From contig OX485808.1 of the NCBI GenBank assembly GCA_950295325.1, forward strand, positions 12,280,501 to 12,340,500: DNA of 60,000 nucleotides, written 5' to 3'. Origin of the DNA: Polytrichum commune. Lineage: Eukaryota > Streptophyta > Polytrichopsida > Polytrichales > Polytrichaceae. Positions 41,301 through 51,455 of the stretch are shown here, piece by piece (positions within the stretch are counted from its first letter, which is position 1; every line of letters starts with the position of its first letter). Both the position numbers and the translations under genes were made by a program. The notes under the pieces were generated by a model that was given only the letters and a program-made list of their open reading frames with translations, made no database searches and had not been told where the DNA came from.

Positions 41301-44300
41301 TAGTGAGGTTGGTACTAATTCAAGTCACACGCACAATCTAGCCAAATCTCAAAGTTACTGAGGGCTGAAATTTTTTTTGAGTGACACTAAACTCATGAAT
41401 ACATGCTCATTTACCATAGATTTCAAGAACATTAGTGCGTGTCACATGCTTGTTAGTGAATAGTGCCAAGTGCCGGGATGAACGATGCTTCCTAGATATT
41501 TTGGTGGCACTAATTTCATAGCATAAAGGAATTTAGTATCACCTTCACTAATTTCCCACCCTCACTATTAGCCCACCCTCACTAATTGGTATATTTAGTG
41601 TAGTTAACATATCTGGGAAAGACCTACATGACCATTCAATGAGCACAATAATCTTCACTTTGATAATGAATAAGATATTCATATGAGCCCCAAAAATTAT
41701 GAGGAAAGTCGCTATGGCTTCGATCTGGATGTGCTAACCATGTTGAACTAATGCAGTTTCATATCCTAGGAGAAGTGGGCTAGTTGGAAAAGGCAACCAT
41801 TTAATACCTATATACCTTATTGTAGATAGAAACAGAGGGATATCAGAGTGTGAGTATAACCTTGGCTGCATTAACAGCGGCCTCCCCAATACTTTGTCGA
41901 AATTCAGCTGTTATGTGTGGCTGCACAAACACATCATATCAAATCAATCAAAAGGGTCCTATGAGTTGTTTGATTCTCTTGCAAGAGCAGAATTTTGACA
42001 GTTAATGCCACCACCCTGTTAGTGCAGTTTGACGATTATTAGTTGAAAGAATAAATGATATTCATAGTTTAAAGAAAACTAAATAGATCCTTCAATTAAT
42101 GTGTACAATTAAATTAATGAGCTTTACAGCAGGAGCTTCTTCAATAATTTTTTGATGACGCCTTTGCACGCTGCAGTCACGCTCATTCAGATGCACAGCA
42201 TTTCCATGCTTGTCTGCAAAAATCTGCACCAGACCATAATGCAGTGCTTTGTATTAGAAAGGAAAAATAAAAATGTTTGATTCAGAGAGAAATGCAACCT
42301 GACAAGTTCAAGTTAGAGGAACAAATCACAATTTCAATTCCATAACTCTACTGCATACAGAAATGACTACTTAAAAAAGGAAAGTATGTCAAGCACCTGC
42401 ACTTCTATATGGCGTGGTCGAGACAGATATTTTTCAATCAGCACATGACAGTCTCCAAATGCAGCCTGAGACTCACGCTGCGCACTTGCTAGAGATTCCA
42501 AGAACTCTGACTCACTATGTACAATCCTCATCCCCTGCATCAAGGAAAATCGAACCAGCATAAGGTTAAACAGTACCTCAGTGCTACTGACCAAAAACAA
42601 ATATTACATTGAATGACCCATTTCAAATTGCCTATGTGCTAGTAGAATACAGAAGTATTACACATAAAGTAGACAGCCCTTATTCAGTTTCTATTCTTAT
42701 TAGAACACTTATATTTGAGTGATACGTGGTTTGGTATGGCTCCAAAACTAGATGCCAAAAAGACAGGTGTTTAAAAGAGATGGGACTGTGCTTAAAATAT
42801 GATAATCATTCTAGGCTCAATAGACATGAACATCATAGGGGGGGACCTATATGACCATTTAATGAACACAAGAATATTCAGTTTCATAATGAATAAGATA
42901 TTCATATGAGCTCCAAAAATTATGAGGAAAGTGGCTTTGGCCTTGATTTGGATTTCCTAACCATCTTGTGAAAATCGCGTGTTTCATATCCTAGGAGAAG
43001 TGGGCTTGTTGGACAAAGTGATCATTTAAGACCCATCTACCTTATTATGCAGTTTTATCTTAGAGAATACCTCACCATTGAAACGAAAGCTCCTTTTGGA
43101 AAACAACCAATTATTAGACCCTCAAAGCAAAACCAAACATCTTTGTATAGGTTATACAATTGTCGGTCATCACATCATTTGGTTACATGCTAATCCAAAT
43201 CAGTATTGCACATTCATCAGAGATGCACTTACATATAGTCACCAGACAATGAGGACAAATTTATTTGTCCTCATTGAATCAGCAGTATTGAGATTTTGAT
43301 AGGAAGTTAAAAAAGAAAGGTTTCAAGCAGCCTGAAGAGACCTTGCCACCACCTCCTTGGGTAGCCTTGATGAGTACAGGATAACCAATGCGGTTGGCCT
43401 CCGCCTGCAAAAGATCGAGACTCTGATCCTCTCCATGGTAGCCTGGCACCACAGGCACCCCTGCAGCACTCATAATGGATTTGGCAACACTGCAATCAAC
43501 AGCCATTACAAATATAGTCATTGTCGGCCATTCACTACATGATACAAAACCAAAAAAGATGTGTGTATGTTTCCGGCCAAAAATGCACTAAGGGAGACGT
43601 GCCTAATTTGGTTGCTTATCTTAATTTTACACCTATATTTGAGTGGTATGTGGTTTGGTGTGGCTCCAACAACGCAAACCAAAAAGATAAGTGTTTAAGA
43701 GAGATTTAACTACATGCTCAAAATATGATAACCATTCTAGAGTCAATAGTTAAGATAATTGGAGGGACTTAAAAGACCATTTAATGTGCACGAGAATCTT
43801 CACTTTGATGATGAACAAGATATTCATATGAGCTCCACAAATCATGAGAAAAGTGGCTATGGCCTTGATTTGAGTTTGCTAGCCATCTCGTACTAGTCGC
43901 ATGTTTCATATCCTTCGAGAAGTGGGCTACTCAGAAAAAGTGACCATTTGAGATCCATCTACGTTATGTCAGCTTGATCGTTGTCAATCACACTCGAACT
44001 ACAAAAAACCCATAATGTTACAGTAAAGTACATGAAGCTGAGTTTTGATTGTCTGCAGGGCCGAACTCCCTGTGAAGATTCACGTGGTTTTTGTGAAAAT
44101 TCAAACTCTGAAAATTAGGAAGATATGTGTGTGTATGTTGCCATCCGAAAGTGAACTTATGTCACCTTGATCATTGTCAATCACACTCAGACTACAAAAA
44201 TGCCCTAATGCTACAGTAAAGTATTGTCACCAAAAAGCTCAAGTTTAATTGCCTGCAGGGCCTCAACTCATCTGTATAATTCACATAATGTACATCACGT

Positions 44301-45566
44301 GAAGTTACTGCTCCCATGAAATTGAGACCTTGAAGGGAAAATTTGAGATGTTGCTGGTGGGAAGCAGGATGAAGTTAGAAAAACCTTTTATCACCCATAG
44401 CTCGAATTGCCTCTGCAGGAGGGCCCATGAAGATGATTCCCTTCTGCTTGCAAAGCTCTGCGAACTGGGAGCTCTCTGACAGAAACCCATAGCCTGGGTG
44501 TATTGCCTGCCATTATCCACGAGTTATCATTTAAACACCAGAATCAAAACCTTGCGTCGCTTTCTTAAACGGATTGATTTTGGCACCAGATTTTTGGGCT
44601 ACTTCCCTTTTTACACTACCAAATGAAAAGATTCTTGCCAAACTGCACAATAGGTACTCATGCAACTGCTAAACAGTGGCTCAAAACTGTCCACAAATAA
44701 TGATGCACGTGACAGTATGGTTTGCGCATTCCATACATGTGCATTGCAAAACAAATTATTTGGGAGAAGAACGTTTGGAAAACCTAAATATACGTGCTTT
44801 GAGGAGCAATGTGATCAAAACACAAATCTGGGTGTGTAAGATTCACAAATAACATAGTAGACATGCAACTAAAACGTGTTTTACAACAAAAGATGTAGTC
44901 CACATGTAAGGCTAGTTATTGTTATTTCTATCAAAGGCTCCTGCAGATAGAATTGCACGTACACAATTTTAATATGTCCGAAATTCATGCATGAGTCTAG
45001 AATTACTTAATACTTAGCTAAGAGAATTTGAACAGGGAGAGGAAAATTACATCTGCGCCAGTGGCCAGGGCTGTAGCCACAATGTTGGCTCCATTCAAAT
45101 AGCTTGAAGACGCGGGCGCTGGTCCGATGAACACTGATTCATCCGCAATAGCCACATGCTTTGCCTGCCGATCAGCCTCACTATACACAGCCACGGTGCG
45201 TACTCCGAGCTTCTTGGCAGTTTTAATTACACGACATGCAATTTCCCCTCTGTTTGCTATCAAAATCTTCTTGATGCTCTTCCCCTCCCAAACCTCTTGC
45301 CCTTGTGGGCTGGATGTTGAGTAACTGAGTGCTTGAGATTCACTTAAACCAAACTTTACGGGGGGGCATCTAAATACTTCAGAAGAATTATTAGCATTGT
45401 GCTTATCACCACTTCTGTCTTGTAAAATGCTAGGCAGAACAGCTGAGCGAATTCCAACTCTCTGTCGATACAAATAGCCTGAAGAAATTACACTATAGCT
45501 GTAATTGCGCGTCTGGTTTCCCAGGGCAATAAGTGCCCATCTGTAAGCTCTGCTGCCTCCCCCCAT
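35312..45566 (-). CDS. MCCA: Methylcrotonyl-CoA carboxylase alpha (biotin) subunit, 15 exons
   Basis: Mitochondrial biotin carboxylase plus biotin carrier of 3-methylcrotonyl-CoA carboxylase (leucine catabolism); the partner beta subunit is not in the window. Exons in coding order: 45051-45566, 44385-44506, 43342-43489, 42397-42534, 42128-42223, 41861-41920, 40945-41037, 40550-40661, 39754-39858, 39465-39601, 38183-38396, 37191-37357, 36512-36628, 35682-35936, 35312-35488. All junctions are GT-AG and keep frame: 818 residues. Residues 1-95 form an Arg/Ser-rich transit-like leader. Then come [14 protein letters not shown], the ATP-grasp glycine loop ending at Lys262 (GGGGK), [35 protein letters not shown] (383-399) and the biotinyl motif AMKM (Lys758). 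Odd points: EMVTRQDL has Arg where Gly is usual. The last exon reads through a possible donor after CHIE (35393), giving 26 extra residues. If spliced there, a short further exon remains to be found. Confidence 0.94.
35603..35616. repeat. C14 homopolymer in MCCA intron 14
   Basis: A run of 14 C on the plus strand (G on the gene strand) within the intron between the biotinyl exon and the last exon, so G-rich in the transcript. Length in the true genome may differ because homopolymers are error-prone. Confidence 0.8.
36053..36425. mobile_element. MITE family 1, MCCA intron 13
   Basis: A complete 373-bp copy. Left end AGGTAAGCGGACCTAATTGG, right end ...AAGACCCGCTTACCT, giving AGGTAAGCGG terminal inverted repeats with a subterminal match around AAATGGACAC. 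It is flanked by TA on both sides (36051-36052, 36426-36427), as expected for Tc1/mariner-type (Stowaway-like) insertion. Internal signature words: CACCTATATTTGAGTGG, GAGAATCTTCACTTT, ATCCTACGAGAAGTGGG. No coding capacity. Confidence 0.85.
36870..37184 (-). pseudogene. nad5: Nuclear copy of mitochondrial nad5 fragment (NUMT)
   Basis: Within MCCA intron 12, the minus strand encodes part of NADH dehydrogenase subunit 5 of respiratory complex I. It reads [13 protein letters not shown], then after a frameshift [45 protein letters not shown] and FGLALGIM, then [12 protein letters not shown]. The [21 protein letters not shown] core is typical of plant mitochondrial nad5. Changes such as VGCFG for VGDFG and LLRWAGVG for the usual LGWEGVG indicate relaxed selection. 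Only about 100 of some 670 residues remain. Similarity begins within about 10 bases of the exon-12 splice donor (37190), which stays intact. The fragment lies in the same direction as MCCA. Confidence 0.85.
37497..38165. mobile_element. Fold-back element B with interleaved arms, MCCA intron 11
   Basis: Two pairs of long inverted repeats. Arm 1 (about 37497-37616: CACTAAATTGTCCTAGTAGT, GTGGGCCACTCTAATTGTCT, GAAATAATGTG) pairs with about 37885-38000 (AGACAATTAGAGTGGCCCAC...). Arm 2 (about 37640-37795: ACTAAATAGTCCTAT, AATCTCTAGTTTAAA) pairs with about 38040-38165 (TTTAAACTAGAGATT, AATAGGACTTATATAGTG). Order is 1-2-1'-2'. A relic of arm 2 also lies at 15.4 kb. No open frame. It may be two overlapping insertions of one family. 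Confidence 0.75.
38446..38760. mobile_element. Fold-back element A, second copy, MCCA intron 10
   Basis: Related to the element at 11340-11680. Arms at about 38446-38545 (GGTTGTTTTGAAT, GGTGGATGCTTGGAGGTGG) and about 38652-38760 (CCACCAATCATGCACC, TTTACCAAACATGGAAGGTG, TGCAAAACAAGCAACTCCTG). The centre has TCAAACTCATTCTAGCATCT, matching TCAAACTCATTTTACCACAT of the first copy. The copies are clearly homologous but diverged. Confidence 0.7.
41127..41817. mobile_element. MITE family 1, MCCA intron 6, carrying a nested MITE
   Basis: Family-1 copy flanked by TA (41125-41126 and 41818-41819), with left end AGATAGGCATACC and right end ...TATATACCT. The family sequence runs to about 41284, is interrupted by MITE family 2, and resumes at GTTAACAT (41603), continuing through AATCTTCACTTTGATAATGA and TATCCTAGGAGAAGTGGGC. 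Confidence 0.85.
41285..41600 (+). mobile_element. MITE family 2, nested in family 1
   Basis: A 316-bp element with perfect 24-bp terminal inverted repeats (CACTAAATATACCAATTAGT at the start, its complement at the end) bounded by TA on both sides (41283-41284, 41601-41602). Deleting it and one TA restores the family-1 sequence (TTCAATAGTTAAC), which proves order of insertion. No coding capacity. Near-identical termini suggest a recent insertion; a much older copy lies at 4.0-4.3 kb. Confidence 0.9.
42667..43042. mobile_element. MITE family 1, MCCA intron 3
   Basis: A 376-bp copy flanked by TA (42665-42666, 43043-43044). Left end AAGTAGACAGCCC, right end ...ACCCATCTACCT. Contains CTTATATTTGAGTGATACG, AATAAGATATTCATATGAGC and ATCCTAGGAGAAGTGGGC. 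Confidence 0.85.
43591..43964. mobile_element. MITE family 1, MCCA intron 2
   Basis: A 374-bp copy flanked by TA (43589-43590, 43965-43966). Left end AGGGAGACGTGCC, right end ...GATCCATCTACGT. Contains ACACCTATATTTGAGTGGTA, GAATCTTCACTTTGATGATG and ATCCTTCGAGAAGTGGGC. Same orientation as the other MCCA copies. Confidence 0.85.
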
Positions 45567-45788
45567 TCCCAGTCTTAAAACTCACAGAGCATACTCCAAT
45601 TTGAGCCCTTCAGTATCAATAGGGACCAATTCCGAAGTCCAATGTAATTTCTTTCCTGCAAAAAAAGACTGCTTTAAAATCAGGATTCAAACCACTCTTC
45701 TGTCCTTCATTTTAGCCTCTCCATAGCCATGTAACTTTTCGAGGAGGAGGCTTATAGCCTCTTCCCGAAATGCCGCCCTATGGGGTGG

Positions 45789-45822
45789 CCACGTCACCTC
45801 AACCACGTTAGGGTTAGGGTTG
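45789..45822. promoter_or_regulatory. ACGT-core box and telo-box upstream of MCCA
   Basis: About 220-260 bases before the MCCA start codon lie CCACGTCA (45789-45796, an ACGT-core bZIP-type site) and two telomere-repeat units (GTTAGGGTTAGGGTT at 45807-45821, AACCCTAACCCTAAC on the gene strand). Telo-boxes are common in plant 5' regions of metabolic and ribosomal genes. They fall within a minus-strand frame (45687-45929, internal ATG at 45840) that could be an upstream ORF if the transcript starts early. Regulatory role inferred only. Confidence 0.4.
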
Positions 45823-46643
45823 GGCATGGGTGGAGCCATGGCTTTGTGAGGGTTTTGAGCGTCGGAGAATTTGGAGCAGAGGAGCAGAGGAGCTTCGTTC
45901 ATCGAAAGGTAATGTTGCTGACGCTTCACGTTCTATTTTTGATACAACCTGTACAATGCGATGTTACTTACGTTTCCAAAAAAATCTTCTAATAAATTCT
46001 ACTCGAGAATTGCGCAATATTACGTCTAAATTTCGACCTCTTACGGCAATCTTGCGGGCGTGGTTACGATTCCTGCTGGTGGGGTAGATGGAGTGGTGGG
46101 GTTTGTTCCTCAAAGAATTTGAATCAAAATTTTGTTGGGTTTGCATTGTGTTGCAGCAGATTGGGAGAGGTTTTATGTAATTTACTTCAGGGGAAAGGGA
46201 GGGAATTGGAAAGAATTTTGAAATTGGTGGGGGAGTTCTAGCCTTCAGGGTACTTCTTCCGATCTAGAGAGAGCTGGGAATTTCTTATTTAATTTTCCTC
46301 GTCAGTGCAATTTTTTGTGAGTGGCGAAAATGCTCCAAAGTGCGAGAAGTGGCGGTGTTGAGGATGGTCAGTTCAATGGCATTGCAAGAAGGTGTGCGCA
46401 GCTGACATGTATGGCGGAAGCCTATGGTGATCGTCACGTTTGTGAGTGTTCCCCTCAAAGATGCACAGGAGGGAAGATTCGAGAATTCGCATTGCAGTCT
46501 GCACATATGAGTGGTGTAAATTTGTTCATAAAATGAGTATACATACTGTTTCCGAGAGTTTTATTTATTTGTATTGGTGAGTTGTGAGATCATAGCAATA
46601 TAGAGATATAGCAATATAGCTTAGAGATGTGTTCGCCGTGCAG

Positions 46644-47240
46644 ATGGGGGAGGATAATAGAATGGGCGTGTATATACAAAATTTATCTGAGGTCGAGGTT
46701 GTAAGTGTTCAAGATGTCGTCCACCTTCTCCTCCTGGTGAGAAATGTTTCACTCCTTCAGTATCTCTGAGTCTGAATCAGTTTGTCATTTACACTAACTA
46801 GTTTTCTAACCTGGAGAATAGCATTATTAAGGGCCTTGATGAAATTCCCTAATCCAACAACAATTATATTTTCATTCTCCGTTGCTTTAATGTGTATACA
46901 GGGAGCTGCCAACAGAAAAATGGCGGCTACTAATATGAACAGAGAGAGCAGTCGCCCACATTGTGTGTTTACCTGCATTGTTGAAAGCAAGGTTAGCATC
47001 CCCTTCGTGGATTCATTGGTAAACAAGTTCTCAACAAGGTCACGTCAGGTTTAAAACTCTAGGTTTTGAACTCGTCTATCTGCAAGCACAGAAACTCAAA
47101 GTATTACCCATGTTCATGCTGATGCTATCTGGGCATTTCAGATTTTCCATGACACACTTCTGGACCGTGCAGAGGCAATTCGACTCAGTGACGAATACCC
47201 GGTATGGATGATTGAATCTGGTGGATCTGGTAGAACGAAA
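46644..47240 (+). pseudogene. Kinesin-12 motor-domain fragment, three exons, broken
   Basis: Divergent from MCCA. Exon 46644-46736 reads GEDNRMGVYIQNLSEVEVVS, then VQDVVHLLL. Exon 46902-46991 reads GAANRKMAATNMNRESSRPH, then CVFTCIVESK, the kinesin switch I region (normally SSRSH; Ser to Pro here). Both are flanked by AG and GT signals and phase 0. A third exon begins near 47173: DSVTNTRYG, then TGA (47209-47211, from an expected CGA Arg), then LNLVDL, the start of switch II, after which the AGSE segment is missing. The combination VYxxNL...GAANRxxAATNMNxESSR is typical of plant kinesin-12 (phragmoplast/preprophase-band kinesins). Earlier motor exons (P-loop) and the long coiled-coil tail are not present. 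It is a truncated genomic fragment; Pro in switch I plus the stop make it non-functional. Confidence 0.78.
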
Positions 47241-48500
47241 TGTATTGGAAATAGAAAAGAGGCCCTGATCGATCCACAAAGGACTCCACATGAGATGATC
47301 AAGGTAGAGTGGAATGAGGGTATCACCTAGCTACTGCGACATCTCAAAATCACGAATCACCCATCTTCTACCTGCTTGAGAGAATGAGTCAAATGGAAGA
47401 GTAGAAAATTCAAAGGAAGGAAAATATCAACACCTTGCATACCTTGACGGAGGGAATGGATACATGTGGTATTCCATTGACGCAAGAAAATGGTACATTT
47501 TTTTACAATAGTGGAGCTGATAATAATAATAATAAAAAATAAAAATAAAACCCATTCAGGAAGAATTTGGGAAGTATGTACAATTTTGATTAAAAGAGGT
47601 CAAATGCATGTTGTCACGGTATGCGGCGTCAACGGCCGCACCTTATCCGTTGGGTTTCATCCATCTAGATTTGGATGGATGAATCTAGATGTGGAGAGGA
47701 AGGCTCCTAAATGAGGAGCCTCCTCCTTGGCTTGGCATTCTTGCCAAGTCAAGTCTTGTGAGTAAGTGTGTGGAGAGAGCTTGTGTGAGGTGTAGATTGC
47801 ATAATTTTGCAATAAATCTTGAGTTCTTCTTCCCCTACTTACACTCTTGGATTCTCCCTTGGTGGAGTGAGAGATAGCTTGACTAATTTGTGTGCATTTG
47901 AAGAGATTTAGAGCTATTGTGAGTATTCTACTCTCTTCCTTCTCCTTTGCTATGTTTTAGTGTTATTTGTTAGTGGTGGTTGGTACTCGAGCTGCAGTGA
48001 CACACGATCGTTATTTACACGACAATGTCTACACCAAAATTCCATATGAGCATCAATAATGAAGAAGACAACAATGACACCAAATCAATCCTAGGTTCCC
48101 AAAAAGAAATTGTGTACGTGATTGGAGTGTGTACAACCACCACCGTTGTTTATAGGACCTTCAAGAGCTAACATGCACCACATAGTTAGAATATTATTCC
48201 TCAGAACTCTAATGTATGCCATACTATACTCAAAGATAACAACTAAGCTTTCCTTTTCATAAATGAGGATATATTTCTTGATCCAACAACCTACTTTAAA
48301 TCATTAGAGTGGGTATTTTCGACAAATATGTATATGTATATGTGTGTGTTTGATGTTTCTGACGACACTAATATAAGATGTTCTTGTACCCACAATGTGA
48401 GTTAGTAATGGGTCACATGAGTGATACTATAAATCAATGTAAATGATGGATAAGTATTTGTCAACAAGCATTACAGCCTACAAAATTTGTAAAATAGGAG
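47241..48500. other. Spacer with possible LTR remnant
   Basis: No gene. An AAT/AAAAT-rich run lies at 47520-47550. From about 47620 to 48000 the sequence resembles a retrotransposon LTR end (ATCTAGATTTGGATGGATGA..., TGAGTTCTTCTTCCCCTACT, then TTGGTACTCGAGCTGC, similar to a methionine-initiator tRNA primer-binding site). No paired LTR or gag/pol is present. The LTR idea is weak. Confidence 0.3.
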
Positions 48501-48539
48501 AATCAAGCTAGAACATCCCCAAAATTCAAGATCCCTCAA

Positions 48540-50070
48540 AGAAATGAGTTTTCCAAGTCCCTCGGGTAATGTTATCAAGCTTCAACAATACAAAAATTCA
48601 AGCGCCGTCAAAGAAGTGAGGTTTCCAAGTCCCTTAGATATTGTTGTCAAGCTTGAACAACTTGACAAATGTAGCTCGATGAAAGAAATGAGGTCTCCAA
48701 GTCCCTCGGGTAGTGTTATCAAGCTCCAACATTTTGACAAATAAAAAATCTTCAAAAAAATGAGGTTTCGAAGTCCCTCATGTACTGTTGTCAAGCTTGA
48801 ACAATTTGACAAATCAAGCTCAATGAAAGAATTGAGGTCTCCAAATCCCTCGGGTAATGTTGTCAAGCACCAACACATTGACAAATAAAACTCCCTCAAA
48901 GAAATGAAATTTCCACATCCCTTGGGTAATGTTCTCAAGCTTGAACAATATGACAAATCAAGCTCGATCAAAGAAATGAGGTTTCCAAGTCCCTTGGGTA
49001 ATGTTCTCAAGCTTCAACATCCCCACAAATTAAACGCCATCAAAGAAATGATGTATCCAAGTCCCTCGGGTAATGTCGTGAAGCTTGAATAATCCATCAA
49101 ATAAAGCTTCCTCTAGGACGTGAGGTTTCCAAATCCCTCAGGTCATATTGTCAGGCTTGAACATCCTCCCAAATTAAGCAATGTCAAAGAAATGAGGTTT
49201 CCAAGCCCCCCAGGTAATGTTCTCAAGCTTGAACATCTGCTCAAAGCAAGCTCCTTCAAAGAAGTTAGGTTTCCAAGTCCCTCGGGTAATGTTGTCAAGC
49301 TTGAACATCCGCTCAAATGAAGCTTCGTCAATGAAGTGAGGTTTCCAAGTCCCTCGGGCAATGTTGTCAAGCTTGAACATTCACTCAAATAAAGCCATGT
49401 CAATGAAGTGAGGTTTCCAAGTCCATAGGGTAATGTTGTCAAGCTTGAACATCCATACAAATAAAGCTCCGTCAAAGAAGAGAGGTTTCCAAGTCCCACG
49501 GGTAGTGCTGTCAAGCTTGAACATCCCTCAAGACGAAGTCTCGTCAAGGAAGTCAAGTTTCCAAGTCCTTCGGGTAATGTTGTCAAGCTTGAACATCCGT
49601 TGAAAACAAGTTTCGTCAATGAAGTGAGGTTTCCAAGTCCCTCGGGTAATGTTGTCAAGCTTGAACATCAGCTCAAATTAAGCTCCTTCAAAGAAGTGAG
49701 GTTTCCAAGTCCCTCGGGTAATGTTCTCAAGCTTGAACATCCGTTGAAATAAAGCTTCGTCAATGAAGTGAGGTTTCCAAATCCCTCGGGTAATGTTGTC
49801 AAGCTTGACCATCCGTTGAAATAAAGCTTCGTCAATGAAGTGAGGTTTCCAAATCCCTCGGGTAATGTTCTCACAGCTTGAACATCTGCTCAAATAAAGC
49901 TCCGTCAATGAAGTGAGGTTTCCAAGTCCCTCGGGTAATGTTCTCAAGCTTGAACATCTGCTCAAATAAAACTCCGTCAATGAAGTGAGGTTTCCAAGTC
50001 CCTCGGGTAATGTTGTCAAGCTTGAGCATTCACTGAAATCAAACCCCGTCAAAGAAGTGAGGTGTCCAAG
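48540..50070 (-). pseudogene. LRR array continuing beyond the NLR stop codon
   Basis: The 24-residue LRR (LPEGLGNLTSLTKLYFNGCS, then SLTT) continues in frame directly after the TGA at 50071-50073, for about 200 bases. An extra base near 49874 then shifts the frame (TCTCACAGCTTG instead of TCTCAAGCTTG). Further blocks stay open at 49668-49874, 49143-49658 (seven repeats) and 48582-49010 (about six repeats, much more diverged: LPKGCGNFISLREFYLSMCW). About 20 repeats lie in this tail. They were very likely part of the protein in an ancestor, and now form 3' non-coding sequence, unless the stop is a sequencing error or polymorphism. Confidence 0.75.
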
Positions 50071-51455
50071 TCACTCGGGTAATGTTGTCAACCTTGAACA
50101 TCCATTGAAATAAAGCTTCGTCAATGAAGTGAGGTTTCCAAGTCCCTGGGGTAATGTTGTCAAGCTTGAACATTCACTGAAACCAAGCTCCGTCAATGAA
50201 GTGAGGTTTCCAAGTCCCTCGGGTAATGTTGTCAAGCTTGAACATCCGTTGAAATAAAGCTTCATCAATGAAGTGAGGTTTCCAAGTCCCTGGGGTAATG
50301 TTGTCAAGCTTGAACATCCGTTGAAATAAAACTTCGTCAATGAAGTGAGGTTTCCAAGTCCCTCGTGTAATGTTCTCAAGCTTAAACATCTGCTCAAATG
50401 AAGCTCCGTCAATGAAGTGAGGTTTCCAAGTCCTTCGGGTACTGTTGTCAAGCTTGAACATTCCCGCAAATAAAGCTCCGTCAATGAAGTGAGGTTTCCA
50501 AGTCCCTCGGGTAATGTTCTCAAGCTTGAACATCCGTTGAAATAAAGCTTCGTCAATGAAGTGAGGTTTCCAAGTCCCTCGGGTAATGTTCTCAAGCTTG
50601 AGCATTCACTAAAACCAAGCTCCGTCAATGAAATGAGGTTTCCAAGTCCCTCGGGTAATGTTCTCAAGGTTGAACATTTGTTGAAATAAAGCTTCGTCAA
50701 AGAAGTGAGGTTTCCAAGTCCCTCAGGAAATGTTCTCAAGCTTAAACATCCGTTGACATAAAGCTTCGTCAATGAAGTGAGGTTTACGAGACCCTCGGGT
50801 AATGTTGTCAAGCTTGAGCATTCACGGAAATCAAATTCCGTCAAAGAAGTGAGGTTTCCAAGTCCCTCAGGTAATGTTCTCAAGCTTGAACATCCCCATA
50901 AATTAAGCTCCTTCAAAGAAATGAGGTTTCCAAGTCCCTCAGGTAATGTTGTCAAGCTTGAACATCCCCACAAATTAAGCTCCTTCAAAGAAATGAGGTT
51001 TCCAAGTCCCTCGGGTAATGTTCTCAAGCTTGAACATTCCCGCAAATAAAGCTCCGTCAATGAAGTGAGGTTTCCAAGTCCCTCGGGTAATGTTGTCAAG
51101 CTTGAACATCCGTTGAAATAAAGCTTCGTCAATGAAGTGAGGTTTCCAAGTCCCTCGGGTGTTCTCAAGCTTGAACATCCGTTGAAATAAAGCTTCGTCA
51201 ATGAAGTGAGGTTTCCAAGTCCCTCGGGTAATGTTCTCAAGCTTGAACATCCGTTGAAATAAAGCTTCGTCAATGAAGTGAGGTTTCCAAGTCCCTCAGG
51301 TAATGTTGTCAAGCTTGAACATCCATACAAATCAAGCTTTGTCAATGAAGTGAGGTTTCCAAGTCCCTCGGGTAATGTTGTCAAGCTTGAACATCCCTCA
51401 AGATGAAGTTTTGTCAAGGAAGTCAAGTTTCCAAGTCCCTCATCCAATGCATCCA
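48540..51455 (-). repeat. 72-bp minisatellite-like LRR-coding array, about 40 units
   Basis: The unit, on the plus strand, contains GAGGTTTCCAAGTCCCTCGG and TAATGTTCTCAAGCTTGAAC and repeats with 72-bp spacing across the interval. Similarity is very high between about 49.7 and 51.3 kb and falls off toward 48.5 kb, indicating recent homogenisation of the central units. It has one 3-bp deletion (about 51158) and one 1-bp insertion (49874). Antisense open frames (for example 50777-51049) are by-products of the repeat. Confidence 0.9.

Noticed and set aside
50174-50605. Minus-strand frames reading MFKLENITRGTWKPHFIDEA repeats
   Set aside because: Second-frame shadow of the LRR repeat, not a separate protein.
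50777-51049. Plus-strand frames such as SPSGNVVKLEHPHK repeats across 48.5-51.3 kb
   Set aside because: They are antisense readings of the 72-bp LRR repeat; repeat length divisible by three keeps all frames open.
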